Source: Plasmodium malariae (lineage: Eukaryota; Apicomplexa; Aconoidasida; Haemosporida; Plasmodiidae). From it: 64,000 nt of DNA. The translations under genes were made by a program, and so were the position numbers. Each line of letters starts with the position of its first letter. The first letter of the stretch is position 1. Below the pieces are notes generated by a model. The model saw only the letters and a program-made list of their open reading frames with translations. It ran no database searches and was not told where the DNA came from. Where the stretch lies: positions 1,198,001 to 1,262,000 of the forward strand of contig NC_041787.1 in NCBI RefSeq assembly GCF_900090045.1, given 5' to 3'. Shown piece by piece: positions 48,301-59,256 of this stretch.

Positions 48301-48857
48301 GTAACACGGAGGAACACAACCCACACGTATCATTATCCCATTATGCATTGTTAAATAAAAAAAAAGAGGATGAACAGAATAGTGAACAGGAAAGCAAAAA
48401 AAAAGATAACCTAACAAGTAGCACTAAGGAAAATTCCAACTATAACCATAACTGTAACTGTAACTCCACGTGCCACTACAATTCGCTCGCGAATTCTAAC
48501 TTTATCAGATTGTCCTCTATTAACACAATTGAAAAAATTAAATATCGTATGAGTCGACATAGCACTTCACGTATACATTCTTATTTAGTCAGAAAAAAAA
48601 GCAAGTTAATGAAAAATCCAAAATTCCACCCACTACTTGTATCCTACTCATCTACAAACCTACAGAGTGAACCAGAAAATGATATTCTTTATGATGAATT
48701 CAGAGGCATAGATTATAGGTATGAGAGAAATTCGTCTAAAGGCAATGATTATACTTACGATGAAGCGACAAAAAAGTTCATAGATTATACTTCTCTCAAT
48801 GATGCTCTAATAGTTTCCATAAAGGCCATAGCTGCGGGCATGCAGAATACTGGCTGA
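45366..48857 (+). CDS. PEPC: phosphoenolpyruvate carboxylase
   Basis: A single-exon protein of 1163 residues. It adds bicarbonate to phosphoenolpyruvate to make oxaloacetate in the cytosol, feeding aspartate, malate and TCA intermediates. Catalytic signatures are complete: VLTTHPTQAIR with the active-site His (about residue 192), FSSWAGGDRDGNP (about 300), GYSDSGKDGG (about 636), FHGRGGSVSRGGGP (about 674) and RAIPWVFSWTQNR. The C-terminus ends in QNTG, which the family needs for activity. HPTQ rather than HPTE and the GGGP loop resemble the plant and protist type. The N-terminal phosphorylation Ser motif of plant enzymes is absent. A Lys/Asn/Ser/Cys-rich insert (about residues 950-1120) precedes the final conserved helix and explains the extra length. 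Convincing start: the ATG opens a charged N-terminus after a pyrimidine-rich leader. Confidence 0.97.
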   Translation: MEGHASNVKCTGKEWKRSNDDDDSKKDDKLKFLIEGKMVETNDAVDFIKPLKDDIKALDFLLFDMLKDNLPNKLFEILCTIHDLSENYSVNPTDENFNLLKNRIYSLEDEYLGTIVNAFGHMCILSNFAEWAHRGRRRKAFEKSFTPNDKIYGSVYETLKGTFNILINKGFNINDIYEQLCNQCIEFVLTTHPTQAIRTSLLKNYIQLGELLLKLDKTDKELYKKKLLYDNLKTYLLASWKTDVIRRIKPTPIDEAISLVDIVENCIFYRIPNIIRYIDNVLFEYNMPPLKLTAKICLFSSWAGGDRDGNPYVLPETTRYVCYMNKIRGCELFIPMIENLIRDLTLHHCSQKFRNYVKSLEQDVSDYIFDKDNKYLAKKFQWFSPFSKSNKKEIYRRALLVVWAKLKSVIHVYKALIARQTVDEDFEKLMFTNSDEFEEILLECYKSLVDSGNTLIAEGYLKDVIRNVKIFGLHLMKLDIRQESEKHIIAMNYICEKLNIKKYSLLDEEERIKFLTEILQSNRPLIPSNIQQEEDVPNDFLNVINTFDVCSQIEESALGAYIVSMCNQASDILLVETFQKEMKKSKQRKTQRVVPLLETIQSLQTSSIILENLLKNDWYRNHLSLNFENKQEIMIGYSDSGKDGGRLTSAWELFKAQEKLVHIGKKYSIEIRFFHGRGGSVSRGGGPQHLAILSQPIDTIKNFLRVTIQGEVITQDFCLKGMMLRSIETYISAILKCSLLQNTVLIKNEWREIMDEVSELTRKEYRKVVYENKDFVKYFRSATPQVEIGKLNLGSRPSKRKEGNVESLRAIPWVFSWTQNRMHLSVWLGIEEVYDYLMKNNNKLGIIQDMYKNWPFFTSFFNLISMVMAKASLQIAEEYDILVPKELKYIGVMLREKLKKSMDLTFLVTNEKTFCDNDQLTKRSIESRTKWVAVCNLIQIQALKRLREREHKMNIMVGRKHAQSSVCCKDGSGNTGSGGNTEEHNPHVSLSHYALLNKKKEDEQNSEQESKKKDNLTSSTKENSNYNHNCNCNSTCHYNSLANSNFIRLSSINTIEKIKYRMSRHSTSRIHSYLVRKKSKLMKNPKFHPLLVSYSSTNLQSEPENDILYDEFRGIDYRYERNSSKGNDYTYDEATKKFIDYTSLNDALIVSIKAIAAGMQNTG

Positions 48858-49062
48858 CCAAAGCGTGGTCCTCCCTTGGTTAGCGCGATACGCACTTACT
48901 CGGGAAAGCATACCGCTTCATCGAGTCGACTGCTTCTGTGTGAACTGCTATTACCAACACTGTTTACAGGAACACGGGCTTTTTATAATTAACATGTTAA
49001 CAAGTCCCATATGCGTCTCTTCCCTTTTCTCCATAGACCCGTATTCACACCAAGCGCTTGTG

Positions 49063-49118
<56 letters not shown>

Positions 49119-49960
49119 TACATACATATGAACATATGCATGTGTGCTCGTATACTTACGCATGTACATATGATGTATCACTGTATCATTTGGGAGTTTC
49201 CGCAAGTATAAGTTATCATAAGCCAGTTTCGGTGAAAATAAAAAATGCCCATTTGGGAAAACCTCGAATTTAACGAACCAACAACTGCGACGGCTGCTTT
49301 AATGTTTTTACGCGGGCAGTAAATGGAAGGAAGAAATACGCAAATCTACGCAAAATTATGCAAAATTATTTCATATATTGACGTTTCGTTTTGTTATGCG
49401 CGCATGAGCACTCAAAAGTTAAAAAGAGAAGGAAACGTGCACTTGCATACATTTAATGCATAAATGTAAAGTGCACATGTAATACATATAGATGTATTAC
49501 CTATCCTTACGTGCATTACACATAGTTACGTATGTTGCATATTCATACATGCATGCATATATGTAAAATGAAAATTTTGAAAAAATTGCCGTAACAGTAG
49601 GGGAAGAAAGCATACTAATCGTATTGTTATTCCTTGCACGATTGTTCATATTATTATTTCCTGATTCGCTTAATGAATGTATTTGTTTTATGTACTAATC
49701 GTTTATGCTTATCATATGTGCTAATCAGTTATGCTTCTCATATGTGCTAATCAGTTATGCTTATCATATGTTCTCATCGTTTATGCTAATCATATGTTCT
49801 CATCGTTTATGCTAATCATTTATGTTTATCGTATGTGCTAATCATTTGTTTTTGTCGTCCCACCTTCGCCGCCCCGCTGTGTGCTTTTTCCATACCTTTT
49901 AAAAATGATATACTTTAAATAATTGTACAAATTTCTTAGTGGTATAACGACAATGATTAT
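48858..49960. other. intergenic between PEPC and the unknown large protein
   Basis: A long TA microsatellite lies at 49064-49112. A roughly 26-base repeat (GTGCTAATCAGTTATGCTTA core, with CTCATCGTTTATG variants, about six degenerate copies) lies at 49690-49850. The composition is less A/T-rich just after PEPC. No gene is seen. Confidence 0.55.
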
Positions 49961-52900
49961 ATGATGACGCAAGTAATAACGTCAACAATGAATGTTGAGA
50001 AGGATAGAGCATTATTCATGAATAAGTTAAGAGAAGAGGTACAAAAGGTGAAGGGGTACTGTGTTATTGAAAATGTGTTATCATCATGGCTAATGAAAAG
50101 GCAAATTAAAATGAATATTAACATAAAAGAAAAAAAAAAAGAGGGAAGGATAAAGAGAAAGCAAGGGTATTTATTTTATTTAATTGAATCAAAATATTTA
50201 AACAAAATCCTGGGTAAAGTATTTTTTAATAAAAAATGTGTAAAAAATTTTTTAAATAGGAATAATAATAGTAATAATGATTCTTCGTATTGTTGTGTAA
50301 AGAAAATAATCCAAATAAAAAAAAAAAATAAGCATGTTGTTATTGCAAGTTTAAGCGATACATCTATTAAATCTTCGCTTCATTTTGTATATCGAGGAAA
50401 AAGTTTTTTTATTTTTGTTAATATTAGTCATTATGTAAATAAAGAGTTATTCAACCATACGAAGGAATGTTCAGATTCATCAATTGTAGTATTTGTTTAT
50501 GAGTCCGATTGTACCCGCACACTGGGGGATGACAATGAAACGCGTAGTTATGACATAAGTGTAAGGAATATCCATCCTAAGAATTACAGAAGTATTTGTG
50601 ATAATAACTACGCATGTGAAAAAGACTACTGGGAAGGGCGTAAGGCTGCTCTTTTTGGAGCCCATGAATATTTAAGGAAAAATGGCCTATGTGGTAGGGA
50701 AACGACCATAGAAGGGATTAGCGGTGGAATTAGAGTTGAAATTAGAGGCGAAACTAGAGGTAGAATTAGCGGTAGAGGTTGTATAAATATTGGTGGTCGT
50801 TCCCAGGGGGAAAAGGGCAGTTGCTCCTCGAACGAACACTGTAGCAGTTTTTCATCCCTCTACAAAAAGGAAAGAAAAAAGGAACAAATAGGCGAAAAAA
50901 AAGGAAAAAAAATAGATGAAAACATTGTGTGTACAAAAAAATATGTTGATCGTTATCTTCTACTAATTAACTACATAACACATGACACAATACTTCAGTT
51001 CTCGTTCATTAAATTATGCGATTATATTTTATATAAATACCTACAGCATGATGATGTTCATAAGAGTGCACTCGAGAGTGTAGCTAGTGCGCATAATGAA
51101 AAAGGTTTAGGTACTAGTTACATTTTTAGGGAAAATATACGGAGATGGTTCAACAGTGAAAGAGGTAGTATATATCGTGAAGCTACAAAAAGAGGAATGA
51201 CAATAAACCGTTACATACTAAACCGAAGTTATACAAACATAAATTTGAAAAACGGTGTAACGTATCATTATGTAACTAACAAGGGAAATGATAAACTGGA
51301 GGGTGATAATGACGAAAAGCTTTTGGAGGAAACAAAACTTGAAATTACCGTTTATATTAAAAAAAAAAAAAAATTTAATAGTTGTAAGTCTTATTTTTCC
51401 CTTAACATGTTCAGAAAATCCAATGCGGATAAGAAAAAGACAAGTAGTTATGTTCAAATTAGTGGTATGGAAAATTTAAAAAAAATTTCTGACTTGTTAA
51501 TACAAAAAAATAGTCATATATATATATATAGCAATAGACTGAAAAGGGAAAAAGAATTTTTTCTTTTTTTTAATAATATTAATAAATGTTTTTATATATT
51601 TATTTCTCCTTTATTAATTTATTTTAATAAGCAAAATTCGGAGTTGTTACATATAAATACAAATGAGCAGCAAAAAAAAGGGTCTACTAATTTCCATTTG
51701 ATAATTGAATTTTTAATAGAGCTCCTTTACTTAATCCGTGAAATGTTTGTTAAAAAAAAAAAATTATCAAAGAAGCTTCAGAAGTATATTTCAAATAAAA
51801 CATTGAAGGGGTATATAAATTATAGTTCTCTTAGTACTTATGTGGCAGTGAAAAAAAAGAGAAAAATGGGGAAAATAGAAGAAAATGGAATAAAGAAAAA
51901 GAAATATATGTGCACATACACATTTCATACGGTTACTGAAAATTATTTTTTAGCACAAGAGGAAGACTTTTCATTGAATAGGAAGTTATTTAAAAAAATA
52001 AAAAAAATTTTGCGGAAATGCTCCCACTTGAACAAAAATATTATTCTAAATTTTGTAGAAAAAAATTTAGAAAAAGTTTGCACACATGTCAAAGATTTGT
52101 TAACATGGTGCAGCCAATTCAGTGCAGCAAGTTTGTGCAGACGAGGATATAACATATATTTGTATTTCTGTAGAAAGGAATTGACGCCGCTTAGTAACGC
52201 AAAGGAACATTCAGAGATGAGTGATCATATTATAAGTAATAGAGGAAAATGCAGAGTTAAGTGCAGCGATAAGTACGTCGGAAAAAGTATCAATAAACCT
52301 AGCAGTAAATGCAGCAGTATACGCAGGGATAACTGGGGTGATGATACATCCTCGCACAGTGACAGTGGTAACAAAGACGAATTGAGAAATAGAGGCAAGG
52401 CAAGCACCCATTTAATATGTTCATTCAAAGTGGTATCAAGAATGGATAAAATAGTAAAAGTATTGAAACACATACTCATATGCTTATTATACATTTTTAG
52501 TAAACTCGAAAAAAACTTCTCTAATTTGGACACTATATATAAACTGAAATGTCTTCATTATCTCATTAACGCATTTCCATATCTCTACATTTGTTATCTA
52601 AAAAAAGAAAAATTGAAGAGCTTTTATTATAAAAAATATATTCGTCATAGTAGACTTCCCTTCTTTAAACACTCGATGAAGAATACATACAATAAGCATA
52701 TGTTAAAGTGTGTAATGAGGGAAAAAAAAAAAAAAAAAAAAAGACTTCTGAAGTGTATTTTTTTTAAGCAGAAGGAATTTTTTTTCTTGTTAAAAGTGCA
52801 GAAATATATTTTATATTTTTACCTGTACTTGTTCAGAAAATTTTGCAAAAACAGGTTTGTATCAAACTGTAGCTTTAGCGACATTTCCTCCACAGAGCGA

Positions 52901-54585
52901 AAAAAAGGTATACGTTCAACAAAAAAAAAAAAAAAAAAAAAATATTGAGAGTAAACAACTATACAAGTGAATTATTACATAAGAGATTTTACACTTTTCT
53001 TAAAAAAATTAGAGAAGAAAAAAGAAAAAAGAAAATTTACTCCTACTTTCAAAAATGTATGAATGTTCTTCTTTTAAGTAATAGCAAAAATGGTTCATTT
53101 GAAAATGCAAAAGCGTGTAATTACGTGCACACAAGAGAAAAGAGAAAAAAGGAGGTGAAGGAACATAAAAAAAAAAATGGAAATAAACCAAAAAAAGAAC
53201 AAAACAGTGGAAAAAAAAATGACATATATATATTGAGGCCCATAAGTATGGATAAACATTATTTAGAAAGAGAAAAAAAGAAAAAAGGGAAAAATAGCAA
53301 AAAGGGGAGTAGTAATTATTCCAGTAGTAGTCAGCTTACCACAAGTGATAATGTGGTATATGACTTCACACCTGATGATAAACAGACAGAGCAGACACTG
53401 GTGAAATATACATTTAATAAAAATAGGAGGAACGAAAACATATTTATAAAAGACAAAGAATATTGCAGATTTTTTATTTTGAAGAAAATGAAAAGGACTG
53501 TGTCTAAATGCGGCACTTTCTTAATCAATAAGGTGAAAGAACAAATTTATAAAAAAAAAAATTTATTTTTTCTAAATGTAAATATGCATAAAATAATTTT
53601 AATAAAGATGGTAAAGCATCTTCAATGTGAAGCTAAAAATGTTATAACTGATATTCTAAAAATGGGGGAAAGCAGTATGATGGGAATGAGGGGCTGTGGA
53701 TATGCGGATGGTCAACATGGCGATGATCCGCACAGCGATAATGCCAAAAGAAATGACAAAGGGAAGGATACTAATACATCCTTTATTAACCACCATGAAG
53801 CAGAGAAACTACTATATCTTGTGTGTAAAAAAATTCGAATTAATAAAAACTTCTCTGTATTTAACATTATGAATGTACTTATAAAAAAAAAAAAAAATGT
53901 ACATTATACAAAAATACCAAATATTGATGATCAAATAATTAGTAGCTTTTTTCATTATGAAAAATGTTCAATTAACCAAATCTTTGAAAAGAATAAATCT
54001 CGTCCGTACAAAATTACGCTGAACTATTTAGTCTTTTTTATAAATGGGCATATTACCTGTACTGTTCATAATTTTTTTACCAATAATTATGAAAAATTAA
54101 CTAAATCACAGGACAAAATTTATTTTATAAATATACAAAAGAATGATTTTATTAAAAACATGTTTGTTGAAACAACCTTATATTTTTTGGAGTACCTCTT
54201 TTCATATATAAGTGGTACTATCAGCTTTATACGTAAAGGTGAAGGCACAACCCCAGCAAAAAAAATAGTAACAAATGCGGAAGCGGAAAAAGATGAAATA
54301 GAAAAAAAGGAGGAAGAAAAAAACAAAAGTCATTTTAATGTATGCAAAATATTTTGCTACGAAATAGAGCAAAACGTGTGTGAAATAAAAAAAATATATA
54401 AGGTAAAAAGGAAGGGAAAATTTTTTTTAAACGTTTTTATATTTTCAAAAAAAGATCTTCTCTTTGTTTATTCGTACAATAAAAAGAATAAAAGTGCCAT
54501 ATTCAACCCTTTTTTTGTCAAATTTTTAAATCAAAATGAATTATATGACGTTTATTTAGACAGATTAAACTTTAGGAACGCATGA
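49961..54585 (+). CDS. large Plasmodium protein of unknown function, frame broken at an A22 run
   Basis: I do not recognise this protein. The frame from ATG 49961 runs 995 codons into a 22-base A tract (52921-52942). It ends just after it, while an equally protein-like frame continues without its own ATG (it would have to start at a TTG) to the stop at 54585. Adding one A would join both into about 1541 residues, so I treat them as one gene. A 41-base intron across the tract is too short. The product is very Lys/Asn-rich with many KKKK stretches, has Cys/Gly-rich patches (50690-50830) and no membrane segment or domain I can name. The last 250 residues contain a more regular hydrophobic pattern (YLVFFINGHITCTVHNFF). 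It lies tandem between PEPC and ABCG2. Confidence 0.75.
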
Positions 54586-54729
54586 GCCAGGGAGCATAAT
54601 GAGAATAAGGAATAAGCTGGTCAAGCTACACATGAAGGGTGAGGTCTTGCTTATTCCAAAGTGCCGAAAGGATGGCATGATTTTTTTGAAAAAAAAAAAA
54701 AAAAGATACATGCACACATACATACACAT

Positions 54730-54767
<38 letters not shown>

Positions 54768-55169
54768 GCTTCCCTTCCTTTTAGGGATATAATCCCCTTT
54801 TGCATAATTTGACCAGGTCAATAATTCCGCACGTCAAACTCTGTTGATGCAAAATCAAAATAGCTTACCATTCTGAACTATTAAGATATAGATCATAATT
54901 ATGTAGGCAGGAAGAACGAAACATCCCAAAGAATAAAAAAAGAGAAGCGTTTATTATATAAATCTTTATGATTTTATTTTTGTTTTTATATTTTTTTACT
55001 TTTATATCTGCCGTAGCAGAACCTTAAGTACATGTTTTTTTCCCCCCTTTCTTTAAATGCCCTATATTATGACATATTAATTGAAATAACATATATTTTT
55101 TGTAATTTTTAAAAACAAATTTTGAAGTGGTCAATTTTTTTAGTAATGTATGTATAATATTAATTTGGT

Positions 55170-55200
<31 letters not shown>

Positions 55201-56096
55201 ACTTGACCTTTTTTGTTTATTTCCTGACAATATGTTTGAGTATTCCCTTTACACATACATGATGGTCAATTTTTTTTTTTTTTATTACGTATTTTTTTCC
55301 TTCGTATTTTAATCCTTTGTATTTTATTCTTTAGTATTTTAATCCTTCGATTTTAAGCTTTCATATCTTATTCTTTCTGTTTTATCCTTTCGTATTTTTT
55401 CTTTTTTTTATATCTTTTATTTTGTTCATTTCTTTTCCTTTTTCTTTTCCTTTTCCTTTTCCTTTTCTTTTTCCTTTTCTTTTTCTTTTTTTTTTTTTTT
55501 TATTTGAGGTCCTAAAAAAAATAGAAAAATATTAATATAGAGAAAATTCCAAAAAAAGAAAAACATCTAGACAGAACGTTTAAAAAGAGGTACACAATAT
55601 AAAAAAAAAAAAAAAATAAGAAAAAGGATATACAGTAGACTTGAGCGAACACAGTTTGTGCCTACACGGGTTATATCCAAACTCCTTTACAAACACATAA
55701 TAATACAATACACCAAATGCACACCTGTGCAAAGAGGTAAGAAGCAATTTGGAATAAGAAAAAAGAATTTCAAGCTCTTGATAAATATATAGGCAAAATC
55801 ATTGCGTAAAATAATGCACAACCGTAGAGCACGGGGTGGAAGTGAGGGTATGACAAATTTACTCTAGTCTGAAGCGGCACAGGAAAAGGTGGAAAATAGA
55901 AAATTAGAGAAGTAGAAATATAAAAAATTAAAAAAGTAGCAAAATAGAAATATAGCAAAACAGCAAAAAACTGCCATTTGTGCTGATCCTTTTTTTCCTT
56001 TTGTTTTTCACATTTCTATTTCGCCTATCTATATTTGCCCATCTTTCCCATCTACCTGTCCATTCTTTTTCACCAGGCATCTCCAGCAGCAAAAAA
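54586..56096. other. intergenic upstream of ABCG2
   Basis: Contains a TA run (54735-54763), an A tract (55170-55196), TTTTCC-type pyrimidine repeats (55435-55500) and A tracts near 55603-55616. Just before ABCG2 the strand becomes pyrimidine-rich (55988-56080), consistent with a 5' leader. An in-frame extension upstream of 56097 is only F/L-rich pyrimidine translation. Confidence 0.55.
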
Positions 56097-58085
56097 ATGG
56101 ACGATGCAAGTGGGGCGGCAAAGGGGGGCCAGGGCTTACAGCATGACAAAATAAAGTACGAATTTTCAAATGTAAAATACACAGTAGATCATGGAAAGCT
56201 AGAAATATTGCACGGAATTAAAGGTATGTTATTACCTAAAACGATAACAGTTATAATGGGTCCGAGTGGAAGTGGTAAAACAACCTTATTAAATATTTTA
56301 TCATTGAAAGTAACAGATGGTGTTCAAGGGAAATTTCTAATTAATGGTATGAATAGAACAAAACATATAAAAAGCCATATGGGTTATGTGTTACAAGATG
56401 ATTATTTTTTTTCAAGACTAACAGTATATGAAACCATCGAATTTACAGCTAAATTAAAATTAGATATAAGAGACAAAAATAAATTAACCCAGTTAGTTAA
56501 CTCTGTTTTAGATATTATGAGTTTAAGTCATGTAAAGGATACTATTGTAGGAGATGCATTTATAAGAGGAATAAGTGGTGGTCAAAGAAAAAGGTTGTCT
56601 ATTGCAAATGAAATATTATCAAATCCTCCTTTGCTACTAATGGATGAACCAACGAGTGGTTTAGATTCATCATCTGCTTTATCATTAGTAGAATGTATTC
56701 AAAGAATAGCTACCATGTCAAATACGACAATAATTTCTTCATTACATCAACCAAGTAGTCAAGTTTTTGCAAAGTTTGATAGACTAATTGCTATTACCAA
56801 TGGATATATCATATATCATGGGAAAACAACAGAACTAAATAAATATTTAAAAAAAATTGGGTTTATTTGTCCTTATGGATGGAATGTAGCTGATTACTTA
56901 ATGGATATATTATGTAATAACAAATTTGAAATCATATTATTAGAAAATTACAATAAATTCCTTCAGTTTGATAATGAAGAGGGGTATTTTATGAACATAA
57001 GTGCTATTAACAATACAGTGATTCATGATGATTACGATGCTTCTATGGAAAGGGAGTTAAGTGCAGCAGAGTTGAAGCAAAAGGCGGATAGTGGGTATTG
57101 CGGTAGTGGCAGTGCCGGTGGTAGCGCCAAGGTGCAGATCGTTTCAATGCAAGAAAGTAAGGCAAGGGAACAGGATCTAATGAAGCTCAAGTCAGTGGAG
57201 ATATTAATTTCTTTGCAAACAAGAAAGACGCCATATTTAAGACAAAATTTTTTTTTATTAATAAGAGGATTAAAAAAAATTATAACGGATGAAATAACGA
57301 TAGTTAAAGTAATCGATTTGGTAGTCATTTTAACTTTATTTGGTTTCTTATGGTTAAAAACATTTAAAGAAGATACAGAAGAAGGTATAATAGATACTAT
57401 TGGTGCAATATTTTTTATCCTTTCTTATTGGACATTCTATCCAGCTTATTTGTCTTTATATTCTTTCCCATCAGAAAGAGAAGTAATAGCGAAAGAAAGA
57501 AATATGAAAACCTTTCAAGTTAGTAATTATTTTTTTTCAAAATTGTGTGCAGAATTTATTTATTTTTTTATTATAATAGCTTTTTGGATGCTTGTAACAC
57601 ATTTAGTTCTCTATGGCACTTTTAAGGTAGGTATATATATAAGTTATGCAATTGTTACTTTGTTAAATGCTCTTATTAGTTGTTCATTGGGATATTTTAT
57701 ATCAACATTATTTGATAATTTCAGTAAAGCTGTAAGCTTTTTATCGGTTGTTCTTTTAACTATGACTTTAACTAATGGATTTTATGTAGAAATTGCAAAA
57801 TTACAAATCCCATTTAGATACTTACAATGGTTATCTTATCAAACATATTCTGCTTCTATACTAGCAAAGATCAAATATGACAATGCTCTTATTAAATGTT
57901 CTCCAGAAAATTTATCTCAACAATGTAAAAATCATGGCGTATTTCCTGGTAATGTAATTATAGATAAGCGATTTGCCAAATTACATATTTCCATTTCGGT
58001 CCTTATTTTAATTTCCTTCTATGTGATTATTAAAATATCCACTTACATTTCTTTGCGGTGGTCCCATGCCCTAAAAATGAAGTAA
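56097..58085 (+). CDS. ABCG2: ABC transporter G family half transporter (gametocyte ABCG2)
   Basis: 662 residues from the ATG at 56097. I prefer this to an in-frame ATG at 55980, because the extra 39 codons are leader-like and P. falciparum ABCG2 is about 660 residues. The nucleotide-binding domain comes first: Walker A GPSGSGKTT (about residue 54), signature ISGGQRKR (about 159), Walker B LLLMDEPTSGLDSS (about 180) and the HQPSSQ switch. A Ser/Gly/Ala-rich linker (about 57000-57190) leads to six membrane segments from about residue 420 on. The order NBD then TMD is the reverse arrangement of ABCG half transporters, which work as dimers. The P. falciparum and P. berghei orthologue acts in gametocytes and is linked to neutral-lipid and cholesterol-ester stores. 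All catalytic motifs look intact. Confidence 0.95.
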   Translation: MDDASGAAKGGQGLQHDKIKYEFSNVKYTVDHGKLEILHGIKGMLLPKTITVIMGPSGSGKTTLLNILSLKVTDGVQGKFLINGMNRTKHIKSHMGYVLQDDYFFSRLTVYETIEFTAKLKLDIRDKNKLTQLVNSVLDIMSLSHVKDTIVGDAFIRGISGGQRKRLSIANEILSNPPLLLMDEPTSGLDSSSALSLVECIQRIATMSNTTIISSLHQPSSQVFAKFDRLIAITNGYIIYHGKTTELNKYLKKIGFICPYGWNVADYLMDILCNNKFEIILLENYNKFLQFDNEEGYFMNISAINNTVIHDDYDASMERELSAAELKQKADSGYCGSGSAGGSAKVQIVSMQESKAREQDLMKLKSVEILISLQTRKTPYLRQNFFLLIRGLKKIITDEITIVKVIDLVVILTLFGFLWLKTFKEDTEEGIIDTIGAIFFILSYWTFYPAYLSLYSFPSEREVIAKERNMKTFQVSNYFFSKLCAEFIYFFIIIAFWMLVTHLVLYGTFKVGIYISYAIVTLLNALISCSLGYFISTLFDNFSKAVSFLSVVLLTMTLTNGFYVEIAKLQIPFRYLQWLSYQTYSASILAKIKYDNALIKCSPENLSQQCKNHGVFPGNVIIDKRFAKLHISISVLILISFYVIIKISTYISLRWSHALKMK

Positions 58086-58153
58086 GTAGGGCACCCGCGA
58101 CTCGCCTTGTGCGTATGTTTGACTCAGTACATATACCTGCATGCATGCATAAG

Positions 58154-58193
<40 letters not shown>

Positions 58194-59256
58194 CGTTTAT
58201 ACATGTGGTAATATATTATTTGAAAATAAGACCCTTTCTTAGCAAATGTATGTTATGCAGATTTGCACATACGAGAATTTGCCCATTTGTTCATATGAAA
58301 TTTTTCCCGTTTGAACATACAAAATTTTACCCATTTGCGCATAAAAAGTTTTACCCATTTGCGCATAAAAAGTTTTACCCATTTGCGCATAAAAAGTTTT
58401 ACCCATTTTCACGTTTGAGCATTTCCATACGAATGAGCCCAACATGCCAACTTGGAAAATCATTCAACACATGATTTTTATAAAAATATAAAAAACAGGA
58501 TATTATTTTTTTCTGTTTTTTTAAAAAGAGCGAATTTTATTTACTTTTCTTTTTCTTTTTCTTTCTTTTTTTTTTTTTTTTTTTCTTTTCGTGCGTGCCT
58601 ACAATCATATGATGTGTGCACACGTATGTATGCATAACTCTCTTTTAAAGAAGTAAAAGATTGTTTTTCTCCACTCAAACACCGAATTTAGAAAACTTGT
58701 AACTAAAGCAAAATTTCTCTTTAAAAAACAAAAGCTTTCATGTTTAGTCTTATTTCCAGTGATTATGCAAAAAGACTTGTGTCGTCCAGGTAGACACAAG
58801 AGATAAAATAGAATAAAAAAAAAAAAAAAAATTTTAATTACTTCGAAATGTACCTTCATTTTCCCTTCAAGTATTTTAAGAAGAAAATTTAAAGAGTGTT
58901 CAGAGAAACGCACTAATGTCTTTGCCTCTAATGATGCGTTAACGGATTGCATATAATGGTTCATGAAGAGGACCCTCAAGAAAAAAAAAAAAAAAATTCT
59001 ACGTACATACGTACATACGTGCATACGTACATATATATGTATGCATATATTTATATATTATATGTATGTGTAAATATTCGGATGATACTAAAGGAATGTA
59101 AAAACTCCCCTGCAGATATGTCGACTGAATACATCCCTCCAAATTTTGATAAGACAATGTGAAATATCATAAAATAATTGTTAAATACTTCTCAAAACTG
59201 ATGATTAATTTATTTTTACATTCATTTAATTTTCATTTATAACAATTTACTTTTCT
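58086..59256. other. intergenic with a 24-base repeat
   Basis: A TA run (58165-58192), then a 24-base tandem repeat around CATTTGCGCATAAAAAGTTT (three near-perfect copies at 58330-58405, with diverged copies from about 58255). A T tract follows at 58568-58584. A possible extra 5' exon of the next gene, reading MSTEYIPPNFDKT, lies at 59118-59158, but its phase does not join cleanly. Confidence 0.5.

Noticed and set aside
55980..56096. 39-codon N-terminal extension of ABCG2
   Set aside because: F/L/S-rich text from a pyrimidine leader; the family length and charged start favour the ATG at 56097.
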